The position numbers and the translations under genes are program-made. From Rotaria sordida (taxonomy: Eukaryota; Rotifera; Eurotatoria; Philodinida; Philodinidae): DNA of 64,000 nucleotides. The notes under the pieces are model-generated. The model was not told the DNA's origin, ran no database searches, and saw nothing but the letters and a program-made list of their open reading frames with translations. The stretch is from NCBI GenBank assembly GCA_905250125.1, contig CAJNOL010000058.1, forward strand, positions 220,109 to 284,108, read 5' to 3'. Shown here piece by piece: positions 16,601 through 27,469 of the stretch (positions within the stretch are counted from its first letter, which is position 1; each line of letters starts with the position of its first letter).

Positions 16601-17367
16601 ACTGCTTAGATAAGAGTCTACGAAAAACCAAGACATCAAAAACTAGCTTTCTGGTCTTCATACGAAGTTTGTAGGAAAAGATTTTATTTGATAGAGCAAA
16701 ATGAGATATTTTCCATTTCTTTATGAAATTTCCTTCATTGAACTACATTCAATCTACAGAACACTTCAAAGCATCAAATATGTAAGAAGATCATAGAGAG
16801 ATTGATCTTAGTTTTCCGTAGATACTCATCCAAGTGATTTCGTTGAAGTCTTCGGGCCTGCTAATCCTGATAGAGAATTTTTCCAGTTACACAAATATTT
16901 TTTTAGATTCTTGCTAGCTATTACCATCGAGAAGAAAGCTTAAAAATACAGTTACTGTAAACTTTTATCTGTCATTATATACAAAATAATCTACGATTTG
17001 AATTTTACAAACCTCAACCATTGCAGCTGAATCTTTGTCTGTTATAATACCAATTAAACCTTGAGATGCAGCACGACTTTGTAATTTTGTTGCTCGACTC
17101 CAACCTTCAGCTTGAGCACGTTGATGAAGCCATGCTTCAGCCTTAAAAATAAGACAAATTTTATTAAAATAATCTTTTAATAATTTTAAAAATATTTACT
17201 TGTTCAAGATTATCATTAAATTGTTGAAGTGCAGTCCGACAATGAGATAATGAATAACCTGTTTTTTTTCGTAAGATACTTAATGGTGATGGTGAATTTG
17301 AAGCAACAGCTGATTGAGATAAATATCGTGATACATTGGTATGAATGAATCGTCGCCAGACAAGCAT
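13610..17367 (-). CDS. TSFM: Mitochondrial elongation factor Ts with inserted Uma2-like domain
   Basis: Six exons (17367-17200, 17141-17013, 16441-16334, 16256-15984, 15922-15305, 13831-13610), all joined in phase 0, give 505 aa against about 325 in human TSFM. The N-terminus (MLVWRRFIHTNVSRYLS) fits a mitochondrial presequence. The UBA-like start (LRKKTGYSLSHCRTAL), 'NCETDFVA', 'LCVGSVGENVVLRRG' and 'GKYGALV' are EF-Ts hallmarks. The C-terminus (GRLLAQHIVA ... FARFECGEE) is EF-Ts again. EF-Ts recycles EF-Tu in the mitochondrial matrix. Exon 5 (residues 227-432) interrupts it with a Uma2/DUF820-like domain: 'EYLNGYIYALPS', 'YYPS', 'PIVIIELITPTTE', 'YKRIPSLKE'. The usual PD is PS here (Ser at about 329), while Glu (about 352) and Lys (about 366) are kept, suggesting a catalytically dead fold. 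Intron 5 hosts a cysteine dioxygenase gene. Confidence 0.9.
14119..14775 (+). CDS. CDO1: Cysteine dioxygenase, nested in a TSFM intron
   Basis: Intronless 218-aa frame, collinear with animal cysteine dioxygenase type 1 (about 200 aa). This enzyme is a cupin that oxidises cysteine to cysteine sulfinate with Fe(II) and O2, in the cytosolic route to taurine and sulfate. Visible landmarks are '[20 protein letters not shown]', the metal motif HDHTNSHC (two His ligands plus the Cys of the Cys-Tyr crosslink), the third His in 'GLHRVEN', and Tyr in 'LHLYVPPY'. All catalytic residues are present. It lies on the opposite strand wholly inside the last intron of TSFM (13832-15304). An AATAAA at about 14836 could end its transcript. 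No internal ATG competes with the start at 14119, although the family usually begins a few residues later. Confidence 0.95.
   Translation: [218 protein letters not shown]
16469..16973. mobile_element. Fold-back element (505 bp) in TSFM intron 2
   Basis: Two arms of about 170 bp pair. The left arm begins 'agacaaaaatttaaagcagctg', followed by 'tatttttaagctttcttctc', 'ggtaatagctag' and 'ttctctatcaggatt'. The right arm carries the reverse complements, ending '...cagttactgtaaacttttatctgtc'. By eye, identity is about 75-80%. The loop at about 16650-16790 has no coding potential. It is MITE-like, with no clear target-site duplication. Confidence 0.75.
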
Positions 17368-17865
17368 ATCTTCAATAATACTTAAGAAAGAAAAAATTAT
17401 CTTTGTTTTTTTTTTATTGTACATAATATTTATAAACATGACACAAAGCAAATAAATTTCTTTTATGAAATTTGTTCAAAATTAAATCATACAGATAATT
17501 AAAATTCAATGTAGAATTATAGAATCTATTGAAAAGGCAATAGGAAAGTTATAATGTTTTGTTCGAAATAAAATATGTAAAATTGATTCTATTCCTTCAA
17601 TATATTTTATAATTCTAACAGTCGAATAACTAACTCCTATTTCAATCATATCTGTTCTTTTTTTGTCCTACATAAAAACGAAAAGAGACAAAAAAATTGT
17701 TTGCTAAATACGAATCATTTTCTGTACGTTTAAAACCAAAAACAAAATAATATTTACAATGCAAACAAAAAATCACAATAAACTCTCATACACACAAGAG
17801 ATTCTAATACTAAAGAACAACAACAAAAACAAAAAGGAAAACAATATCAAATTAATATAAATATT

Positions 17866-18217
17866 TTAATGTGGTATAAAGTCAACATCATTATCAATTG
17901 AATGTGAATGATGACTACTACGTTTAGTACGTGGTGTACTAATTATATCTTCAGTTGCTGTTGTTGTTGTTGTTGTTGTTGTTATTATTGATACGGATGT
18001 TTGTGTATTACCTACAATTGGTGTTGTTGCTGCAGCTTTTTTACCTTCAAGACGAGCTGAACGTGCTCGTTGTCCTTTGATTTCTGATGTTTGTGTTACT
18101 AATGTTCGTTTTTGATTATTTGTTACAGTTGCAACAGCTGCATCAATTGATTTTGGTAATAAAATTGGTTGTTGATTTATTTGTTCTTGTTGTATAAGAG
18201 AATTTTGTTGTTGAAAT

Positions 18218-18248
<31 letters not shown>

Positions 18249-21075
18249 GATGATGTCCTTTACGACGATTTTTTATTTCACGTTTATTACCTATAGAATC
18301 TTGAGTATTTATCAATGTATTTATTGTTGATCGTGGTTGTTTTGTTCCACCATAATATGGATGTACATCATGAACAGGTGAAATTTTTAATTGTATATCA
18401 TATGTTTCATCAGCTGAAACACGTGTCTGTAATGACGGACTTGTTGCACGAGTTTTAGGTATATTAGATACAGGTGTTGGAAAATCAATATCAGGATCTT
18501 CAATATCAGGTGCAACTGGTAAATAAATAAGTTGATCATTAATATCATCATCATCACTTGATACTAATGCTTCAATACGTTGATCAGTAACAACATCTAT
18601 TTCAATATTATCATCATCATTATTTTTAATATTTCCATTTGTATCTAAACGTTGTCGTTTATTTGGTGAACCTGCATAATCTAAACCATCTAAACTACGA
18701 TCTTCATCTTTAATATCAAATTCTGATTCACGTTCATGATATTCAACATTTTCTTCAAGTTCACGAAAATCTGGTGCAAATGCTGACCAGTTTTCAACTT
18801 GAGAATGTGACCATATTGATACAACACCACTTGATATACTTGCAATTATTGGACGTACTGGATGCCAACATACATCAGCTAATGCTTCACCTTTTGTACC
18901 ATGTAAAATTTTAACTAAATTACCAGATACAGTTTCCCAAATATATAATGAATGTTGTCGAGATGATGCACCACATATATATTCACCATCACCTGACCAA
19001 CAACATTTACGCCATAATGATTTATTAACAAGATCTTGAAGTTTTTGTTTAGGTTCGAGATCACGACCAATACCACATGATAACATTTCAGTATAGCTAT
19101 AGATTCGAATTATTCGATCACTTGTATTAACTAGACAATATTGACCTAGAAAACGAAAAAATAAATGAAATCTGATTGGTATTCATTAGTTGAATGATTT
19201 TCATCTAGAGAATTTTCCTTGTTGATCTAGAGATCACCATAGCTGAGTGACTACCTTGCTCGGCAGATATCTACAAAGTTCAATGTTCAAATTTCTGGGT
19301 AACCTAGGAAATAAGTCATTAATGGCTATTTATCTCGAATCATCCATCCGATAGTATGCTGATTACGTTGTGATATACACCTACTCTTGTGGTTAGTTAG
19401 CGTATATGAGGAGCGCAAGAACTCTACGTTAGGTCGGCCTTCTGTTCAGAGCTACAGCTAGTTATAGTTGTAGGAAAATATTGGGTTACTGAATTTGATA
19501 CTAGGCAACACCCCATACTGCAAGATAAGGGTATCCTTCCTTCTGCCTCGTGTTGCTATAGATTATTTATCTTTGTAATAAGACTTTTTTTCCTTTATGA
19601 AATTTTATTGTGAATATATATAATCATTAGCGAAACAAATTTAGTCTTTTATCAAACAAATATAAGTTTTTTTTCTGAGAATAGTTTAAATAACTTAATA
19701 CTTAAGCCGTCTAACATGATGTGTATTATGATTATAAATGCCATAATGAATATTTGAACTACCGAGAGAACCTTCCGAGATACTCCCTTTCAATTTCAAT
19801 TATTGTTTACTTCTATGTACTGCACAATATTCTAATGAAAACCTTATAAAATCTGTTTGCCAGAGATTCCTATAGAATCTTAGATTTTCGACAAGATCGT
19901 AATTTTAAAATTATTTCCATTTGAAGATCTCATATACAGTAGCCTCTCTGAAGAATTTCAAGATTTCGTATTGCTGAGATACGGACTTTTCGAAACGTAG
20001 TGAATAATACAAGAGTATTTTGAAAAGTTCGCATCTCTAAAATATGAAATTTAGAAACTCTTCATACAAGTTACTGTATATAGGACCTTCAAATTGAGAT
20101 AGTTTCAAAACGACGAATCTTCTGAAAAACTACGATTCTACAGAAATCTCTGTAGCAAATAGACGTATGAAAGAATTTAATAACTTCACCAAGCTTCAAT
20201 AGAAATCCAAACCCTTCTAAAGCTTCCACTAGAATACTATGTAATATCTAAAGACAAAAACAAATCATTGAAGTCAGAATGAAACATCTCAGAAGATTCC
20301 CTCGTCAGTTTTTATAATAAATCTGAATAGACTCAATGTTTTTATCAATTGACAATTTCGAATTATTATTTTTGTTCTTACCTCGACGAGGAATTTCAAT
20401 ATGTCTTAATACCGTATTTGTATTTGTTCCAGTTGTAATTCGAAATGATGAAATAGTTTTTAAATCCGAAAATGTTTTAACAATAATTAAACCTCGACTA
20501 TTACCTAATATAATATGTTCACCTTTTCTATCAAATGTTGATATTATATCATTTGGTTCATCATCAATTGTAACTATTGTATGTTTACCATTATTATCAA
20601 TTAAAACAGGTGGATGTTTCATTGGACATATAAGTAAATAAGATGAATTACGTGGATGAAATTGAACTTTAAGTATAGGTGATTGTATACATGATATACG
20701 TGTACGACAACGACCTGTTGATGTATACCATATACAAACAGTATTATCTGTTGATGATGTTGCTATTAAATCAGATTTTTTTGACCATGATATACAATAT
20801 ATTGGTGACCAATCAGCACAAATTATTTTAGCTATACCACGTGTTAAAAAATCCCATATAACAAGACGACCATCGGAACAACCAACAGCTAACATTGAAC
20901 CTTTTGTTTTTATTTGTAAAATATTTAATTGTATATGTTATTATTTGTTTTTTTTTAAGAAATACTTACCAACTTTATTAAAAGCACAACAAACAGCCAT
21001 CGATGCACAATCAAGTATGCCATCGAATTCTTCAGGATAATTTTGTTGAAATGTAGAAAGTAATTCAATATTCAT
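17866..21075 (-). CDS. RBBP5: RBBP5, WD40 subunit of COMPASS/MLL methyltransferase complexes
   Basis: Three exons (21075-20970, 20900-20382, 19145-17866) give 634 aa; human RBBP5 is 538. The start 'MNIELLSTFQQNYPEE' matches the family N-terminus. WD40 blades follow ('LAVGCSDGRLVIWDFLTRG', 'SPILKVQFHPR', 'GEHIILGN', 'QKLQDLVN', 'KILHGTKGEALADVCWHP'). Next come the acidic hinge 'WSAFAPDFRELEENVEYHER' and 'ESEFDIKDEDRS', which contact ASH2L and the SET domain in known complexes. The nuclear role is H3K4 methylation with WDR5, ASH2L and DPY30. The C-terminus is extended by low-complexity sequence, including a run of about a dozen His, Gln runs and Thr runs. Intron 2 is 1.24 kb and holds a SINE and a fold-back element; intron 1 is 69 bp. 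Confidence 0.95.
19230..19517 (+). mobile_element. tRNA-derived SINE-like copy in RBBP5 intron 2
   Basis: The 5' part looks like a decayed tRNA with RNA polymerase III promoter boxes: A-box-like 'tagctgagtga' at 19240-19250 and B-box-like 'tgttcaaatttc' at 19284-19295, with normal spacing. The body aligns to the reverse complement of 9447-9785. The element ends near 'gcaacaccccatactg'. Having two copies in one window suggests a dispersed family. Confidence 0.6.
19831..20180. mobile_element. Fold-back element in RBBP5 intron 2
   Basis: Near-continuous palindrome with arms of about 170 bp centred near 20010. Left blocks 'gccagagattcctatagaatct', 'atttgaagatctcatatacagta' and 'gaagaatttcaagatttcgtat' pair with reverse complements on the right ('agaaatctctgtagc', 'actgtatataggaccttcaaat', 'gaaatttagaaactcttc'). 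No coding content. Confidence 0.7.
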
Positions 21076-21255
21076 TTTTTCATCTATAAAAAGAATAATA
21101 ATAATAATAATAATAAGGATATTTTTATCGTTTATTTATTTTATTGCATGTAGATACAAATAGAAAAAGAAATTCATCATGAAATAATAAGAAAAAAAAT
21201 AACTATCTGACATTGATTATCTAATTGTTTCCTTGTTTTTTTTTGTTACTATAGA

Positions 21256-24200
21256 TTATTTGAGTTTATCTAATAATTGTTTAACAATATCTTGTTCAGC
21301 AATAAGTAATCGAACAATTTCTTGTCCATCATTTGTACTTTTACCAAGTTTAATAAGACGATGATCAATAAATTCAATTAATTGTAAACGAAGATTTTGT
21401 TCATTATTTACATAAAATGAACGTTTACATTGTTCATATAATTCAGTAAATTTCATGCCTAAAAAAACAAATTATAGATATTTGTATGAAAAATGATTTA
21501 GTAAACTATTTTAGTACATCATGCGTACTGTCTAGCGAGTTCACTATAAGCCTTTCTCTCCTACCTTTCAAAAATCGATCTTGGTCTAGGTATATTCAAA
21601 TCGTATGAAATTTTCAACCCTATACCATAACGTGAATCATTTGGCAACGTAAAATTCTCTGTGTGCCTTAATTTTTTTTTCTAAACTCTTACTTTTTAAG
21701 GAGAGAAAAGTTCAATGTCTCAAAAAAAACGACACTCTCGTTATAAAAGTATTCTTTTATATAATAGTAACAATGCTTAATTGAAAAAAAAAGAAAAACT
21801 ACATTAACTACAATAAGTCTTCTTTACGAAATTTGGGACAATAAAAAATTCATATCATTTATGAAAGATCAGATCTCGGACTATCTCCCCATACATTCAT
21901 CCTAATTTTCATATTTTTCACGCAACTTGACTGTGATTGAGGAAGAGGAATCTTAAGACTTACTTTCGATAATATATGATTGATTTCGATCAAGTCCTAT
22001 GAGAGTTTTTTTTTACCAAAGGACAAATGTCGATTGCTATTTCTCTTTGATAGATGGGTGTTGAAAGAAAACTTTGTATTCTTTCGAACCGTATATAATT
22101 TATTTTTGGGATAGGTTATTAAACGAAATGACGCGTAAGAAACAAGAGAAGTATCCTCAAAATGAGTTCGTACTTTTCATAATTATACATCTGAAAACTT
22201 TTTTCGATGGCATGACCAATCACATCATGATTTTCCGTGGAAACTTCTTTTTCTTTTTTTGAATTTAAAATCAACAGTAACTGTATTCGGATCATTAGAA
22301 TAATAATAATTTATCATTGCATTATTCCCATTTTATGTGAACTAGTTTTCATCGTCTAAAATAGCATCATGATCATAACTTTCTTCGTGAGTTTTATTAT
22401 CCATCTTAGAAATGTTTCGACGTTTTCTGATGACAACTGATGTCGTAAGTGTTACAATTGATTGTTACTACAACGATTATTAACAGATTTCATCAGTTAT
22501 TTTAGTTTCTGATTAGAAAGTTTACTTGAACGATCAGTCCTTAGTAAAAGTTTGGTTTATCCATATTGTTCTTAGAACTACATGCTTAATAAAGTAATTG
22601 ACGTTGTTATTCATGATTTATTTGATGAGTTAATATAGAAATTGCGAATTCGTTGTACGAATGTTTCTCTTTCTTCTCGTGTCATCTTCTTTATGAATAT
22701 ATGACAATATTAAGCTACATATTATTCACAAGAGGATAAAATTCTCTATCATCTAATAAAAAAAAGTTTTCTTTCAACATCCTTTTATCGAAGAGAAATA
22801 GGAGTTGTCATTTGTCCAATTACTTTTGCATTACATGTTATGATTAATAACTGCTTTTTGTTTTGTTTTCCTAGTCTTTCTACATCTATATCTAATATCA
22901 AATGATCTCTCTTTAAATGATGAGTATAGTTCTTTCAAATAGATATTAAATTAAAGACTTACCTTCATAATCTTTTGAGTTACTATTAGCCAAAAAAGCT
23001 TCAACAAGTAAACAAAAAATTCGTCGTGCATTTGGTGTTAAACTTTCAATAACATGTTCAACAGCACTAATTGATAATTGGCCTAAATATGTAATTTATT
23101 AAAATAATCTTTCAAAAAAACACAAGAAAATTTTTTACTTGTTTTTAAACGAATTGTATTAAGTCTTTCATTAGTTGTTTCATCAATATAAGGTAACCTA
23201 AATAATAAAATAATATTTATTCTTATTAACATTTTTGAACTGACCATGTATGTACAGTATACCATATCCATCGAAAACTATTAAGACTTTGTTGATTCCA
23301 AACTAAAACAAAGAAAAAATTCAAAATAAAAAATAAAACAAGATTTTGTTTTTTTATTTATTTTACTTAATGGTCCATGTATATGATCAATAGTTGCAAG
23401 AATATGAATATATTGACATTGTGCTGCTGATTTAAATATATTTTGTATATTACAATTACGAAAATTCATTCCATCGATATTATTTATCAATAAATAAATG
23501 TGTAATTCTAGATAAATGAAAAATATATGTTTTTAAAACTTTTTAAAGAAAGACTTTGATTAATTTACTTTCTTTTTCAATTTTTTTAATTATATCTTGT
23601 ATACATTCATCATTATGATTCGATTGATTAATATTAATCTCTGGACATGAACAGATTGTTTGAAGAACCTAAATAATAATTTGTTTTTGTAATGAAAAAA
23701 TTATATATAAATAAAGAGTGTCTAATATATTTAGAACTATGTGCAAAATTTCAACCCTTTAGGACTGATGGATTGTTGTATTTTTATGATTTCTTTTAAA
23801 TTAGTCAGACATTATTTACGATATGCGTTCGAACTCTCTCATTGCAAAGCAGACTTTACAATGTATTGAATTAGCCATCTACTAATACGAAATATAAGCT
23901 AGGTGTAGACCACAGTCAAATAAGCTATTTTTGTCTTGCATGAGATATTTCCATTGAGATAAGAATCGTACTCATATGTAAAGTCATAGTGTAAAACTGT
24001 TCATGTCAGAGTTCAAAAGTCATATTGAAAATGTCAAGTGACTCATTTGAAAGAAACAAAAAAAAATACAATGAAACATAAGACCTGGAGGACTGAAACT
24101 TCACTCACAATTCTAAATATGTCTGTGCTTTGTAACGAAATATTTGCACTCAAATTATGGTTTTTAGGAGAGCCGGATGAAAAAAAATTTTCTACTGTTC

Positions 24201-26189
24201 CTTGTAAAATTTATAGGAATTTTTCAATTATTTTTACCATTGTATTAATAAAGAAAATTGTAGTTTGAACAAAGATTTACAAATCAAATTTCTTGAAATA
24301 TATTTAAAAAAAAATGTCAAAATCAAGAGGGACAACAATAACCATCTATAAATCAATTAGTTTACTCATGTAACTCATTGGCATGTTTTTTTGTTTCTGT
24401 ACGTTTCAAATCATCACATAGAAAATGTTAGTACATTATTTTTCTCTTTTGATAACTGTTATTCATAGTGAGTGAATAATTACATGAATACAATTTTTTT
24501 TCTCGATTTCTAAAGTTTCTTGAAATAATTCTTATGTATTTTAGTGTAGTCGTAGAACTAAACATCCTATATATGTGTGAATATTATAAACATGAATGTA
24601 TTTCATTGAAGCAATATATAATAAAAAGAAGATAACTCGAAGAGATTAAAATTTATGAGATATCTTACTTGTTTAATTGTAATATTTGGTAAAAAACCAT
24701 TAATAATAAATGTAAGATATTCATTTTTTAAATATTTCTTGAAAAAAAGTGATACAAGCGATTTTTTTGAACCAACACCATGTAGAAGAATATTGAAACC
24801 AGCTCTGAGAGAAAAACAAAAAGAATTATTATAGTCATCTCAAGAATATTACAGATTGAATTGACTTTTAGTTTGGAAAGTATTTGTATAAATTTTAAAA
24901 TATAAAAAATAAGTCGTCTATAGTTAAAACGGTTTAACTACGAAGTTCTAGACAATGTAGATGTCGATCCTAACGATCCTTTCAAATATTTGTAATCTAA
25001 TTAAACTTCAAGAACCATCGTACATCTGTGTAAGGTTATGTTCAATGAAGCTTTTTAAAAAATACATGTTGTATGCACTCCATAGAGAAGGGTCTATATC
25101 TTGAAAGTCTCATATCTCGAAGAGACTTTATTCAAAACTTCTGAATTTTTTTATGAAAACTAATTTAGTCTAATCTGAATAGAAATTGAAATCGAAAGAA
25201 GACATTAGAAGAGATTCTCTCATTAGTCGAATTTATTCATAATGATGAATTTGAAATTCAATCTAAAACAAACCTTAAATATCTAAACCATTCATCGAAT
25301 TCATTTCCACGAAGAACATTAATCATTAAATATTCACTAGTTTTTCCATGAAAATATTTTTCTTGAATTTTTATTCCTGTTTGTTGAAGATCATCAGGTG
25401 TTAATTGTATTAAATTACTTTTAAATTGTTTCTTTTTTATTGTTTCAGTCTAATTTACGTACAAAAAAACAAAATTTCTATAAATATCAAAAACAAAAAA
25501 TGAATAATGAAATTTTTTTTTTTACATCATCGTTTGATAAATTTGGTCCAAGAAGAATTTTATCTATATTTTCCTGTTGCATTATATTATCTGAAGCTTC
25601 AATGAAGGAGAAAAGAAAAGTATAATAAAAGATAAAATAAAACACAAATTTCATTACTTTTTTCAGCCAAAATCTTTTTCTTTGATGTATGCTTACGTTT
25701 TTGTTTAAGAATACCTTAAAGAAAAAAATTCGAATATAGATTTTTCTTTTTAATAATATAAAATAACTATTCAAACCATGACGGACAGGAAATCGAGGTA
25801 AAATATGTGAGATAACATGCAATCGTGTAATTTCATTCTCTTTAATATCATTATTTTCATCAGTAATTATTGGAACAGGTGGAGCACTTTTATCTAATAA
25901 AATGCAATGGAAAAAAACAAAAAGGTTATTATTTAATTTAAAAAAAAAACAAGCAAATAAATTTACATTTAATTAGAGATCGACCTTTACTTTTTCGTGA
26001 TAGTGTTGATTCTAAATAAAAAGAAAAAAATTTAAAGATTTAAATTTCTATGAAAGTTTTTATAATACACTTACTTGATGGAAGAGAATTTTGTGATAAT
26101 TCGTATTCAATATCATCAATATTACGAATTTTATTTGGAATATTTTCAGATGATATGACAACAATTGGTACTGAGCGATTTGTTGTCAT
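21256..26189 (-). CDS. ORC2: Origin recognition complex subunit 2
   Basis: Thirteen small exons (26189-26075, 26011-25967, 25893-25777, 25714-25658, 25596-25526, 25449-25274, 24804-24669, 23668-23569, 23507-23367, 23302-23245, 23197-23139, 23082-22963, 21458-21256) join in phase to 465 aa (human 577). The disordered N-terminus is short. ORC2 landmarks are 'EYLMINVLRGNEFDEWFRYL', 'AGFNILLHGVGSKKSL' (the AAA-like P-loop region), 'FIINGFLPNITIKQ', 'IHYLLINNIDGMNFRN'-type text, 'ILATIDHIHGPL', 'LTPNARRIF' and the winged-helix end 'FTELYEQCKRSFYVNNEQNLRLQLIEFIDHRLI'. ORC2 is part of the nuclear complex that licenses replication origins. Several acceptors are AAG. Intron 12 (1.5 kb) holds a fold-back element. 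Confidence 0.92.
22018..22820. mobile_element. Long inverted-repeat element (about 800 bp) in ORC2 intron 12
   Basis: The left arm (22018-22165) has 'ggacaaatgtcg', 'tatttctcttt', 'gtgttgaaagaaaacttt' and 'aatgacgcgtaagaaacaagag'. The right arm (22665-22820) has their reverse complements, such as 'cttctcgtgtcatc', 'aaagttttctttcaacatcc' and 'gagttgtcatttgtcc'. The 500-bp middle is unpaired. A 62-codon open frame in the left arm is not preserved in the right arm. Confidence 0.6.
23669..24668. other. Large ORC2 intron 7
   Basis: 1.0-kb intron with a clear GTAAGA donor (24668) and TTTAG acceptor (23669). It holds no supported gene; a 76-codon open frame on the plus strand (24038-24268) has no family signal. 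I see no strong repeat in it. Confidence 0.6.
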
Positions 26190-27469
26190 TTAAATTTATT
26201 TAAATGATCGATCTATTTTTTTTTTTAGAATGAAATGCTAAAGATTGATGGATAAATGGACAATCAAAAAAAAAATCTTATTTAATTTGTTTTATCAAAT
26301 AAACAAATCAGAATTATGAAAATCAATATGGAGATGGCGCTGGTCTCTGGTTATTTGACTTTCAAAATAAGATTGATCGATTTTTTTCTTGAATCAGTAT
26401 ACGGTAGAATGGCTCTATCTACAATCACTATAGTAAAGGCATGAAGTAGTATGGTTTGCGTAGGTCTTGACGTCTCATAAAAAATTCCTATTTTCCTCTT
26501 GACTAATTTCTACATTACGGATAGTTATATTTAAAGAAATGATGATTTAGTTGCCGTCGTTTCTCAAGCACCTCTGATCGAGCTGAAACTTTTTTCTACT
26601 AATACCAGAAAGTGTTTAGAATATCTACTTTTAATTTTTGTTTCAATATATCATGTTACGCTCATTTTTGCTAGGATTTATAAAAATAATTTCTAGCTGA
26701 AAAAAAAACATATAGATTGTTCAGAATGTTCTCAGGATTCTGCTGTCTTTTATTTGAATAGAAGAAGATAAAAGAAAACTAAACAAACTAGAAATTCTAG
26801 ATAATATCAAGTATTTGTAAAATAATATTTCATACAGAAGAAGTATGTCGGGATTCTGAGTCTATGAAAACTTTTGCTCTGATCATCGAGATCCATCTGC
26901 AGTGAAAGTTTTCTTTTTTTCTAATGAACTATTTTCGAGAAATCCTGGAACGGATCTAGGAAATATCCTTAAGCTATTTTTTTACGAAATTTCTATGATG
27001 AATATATACTGATTCTCAGAATTTAATTTATTCAAACCAAGAATTAGCATATTTTCTGATCATTTTTTGTCTTGATTAATATAATATAAATATATCTATG
27101 TATAATATTGAATACCAATCATATGCAATCATTTCTTTTGTTTTAGTATAATAAAAACAATATGTTTACAGATATTTATGACATGCAATATATAAGATGA
27201 TAATCATTCGATTTTGATATTTTTTTTTTTATAAAATTTAGTTTGTTGAAACAATTTTATGATGAAACTCATCGATCTAGTTTTTTTTTATAATTTATAA
27301 TTTGTAGTTCTAATTATTAATTTCCTCAAATGAAAATGATTTGCATAGTTAAGAGAACAAATTATTTCATTTGTTGATAAATCTTTTCATATGATATTAA
27401 CAACACAGTTATGAATATTTTTTATTTTTATTAAAATAAATAAATCTTTTTTTTATTCTATAATTCGTT
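26190..27469. other. Intergenic: ORC2 upstream region
   Basis: About 1.3 kb between the ORC2 start and the stop of the next leftward gene. It should contain the ORC2 promoter just right of 26190 and the 3'UTR of the Pro-rich gene; minus-strand AATAAA signals lie at about 27436-27446. Short inverted ends 'gaatcagtata' (26392) and 'tatactgattc' (27006) may mark a decayed element, but the arms do not align further. Otherwise nothing is recognised. Confidence 0.4.

Noticed and set aside
24853-25263. Possible element with ends 'agattgaatt' and 'aattcaatct'
   Set aside because: Short match only; the arms diverge at once. It may be a decayed MITE, but I cannot support it.
26391-27016. Possible terminal inverted repeat 'gaatcagtata'
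   Set aside because: Only about 11 bp pair and the flanking sequence does not align, so chance in AT-rich DNA is likely.
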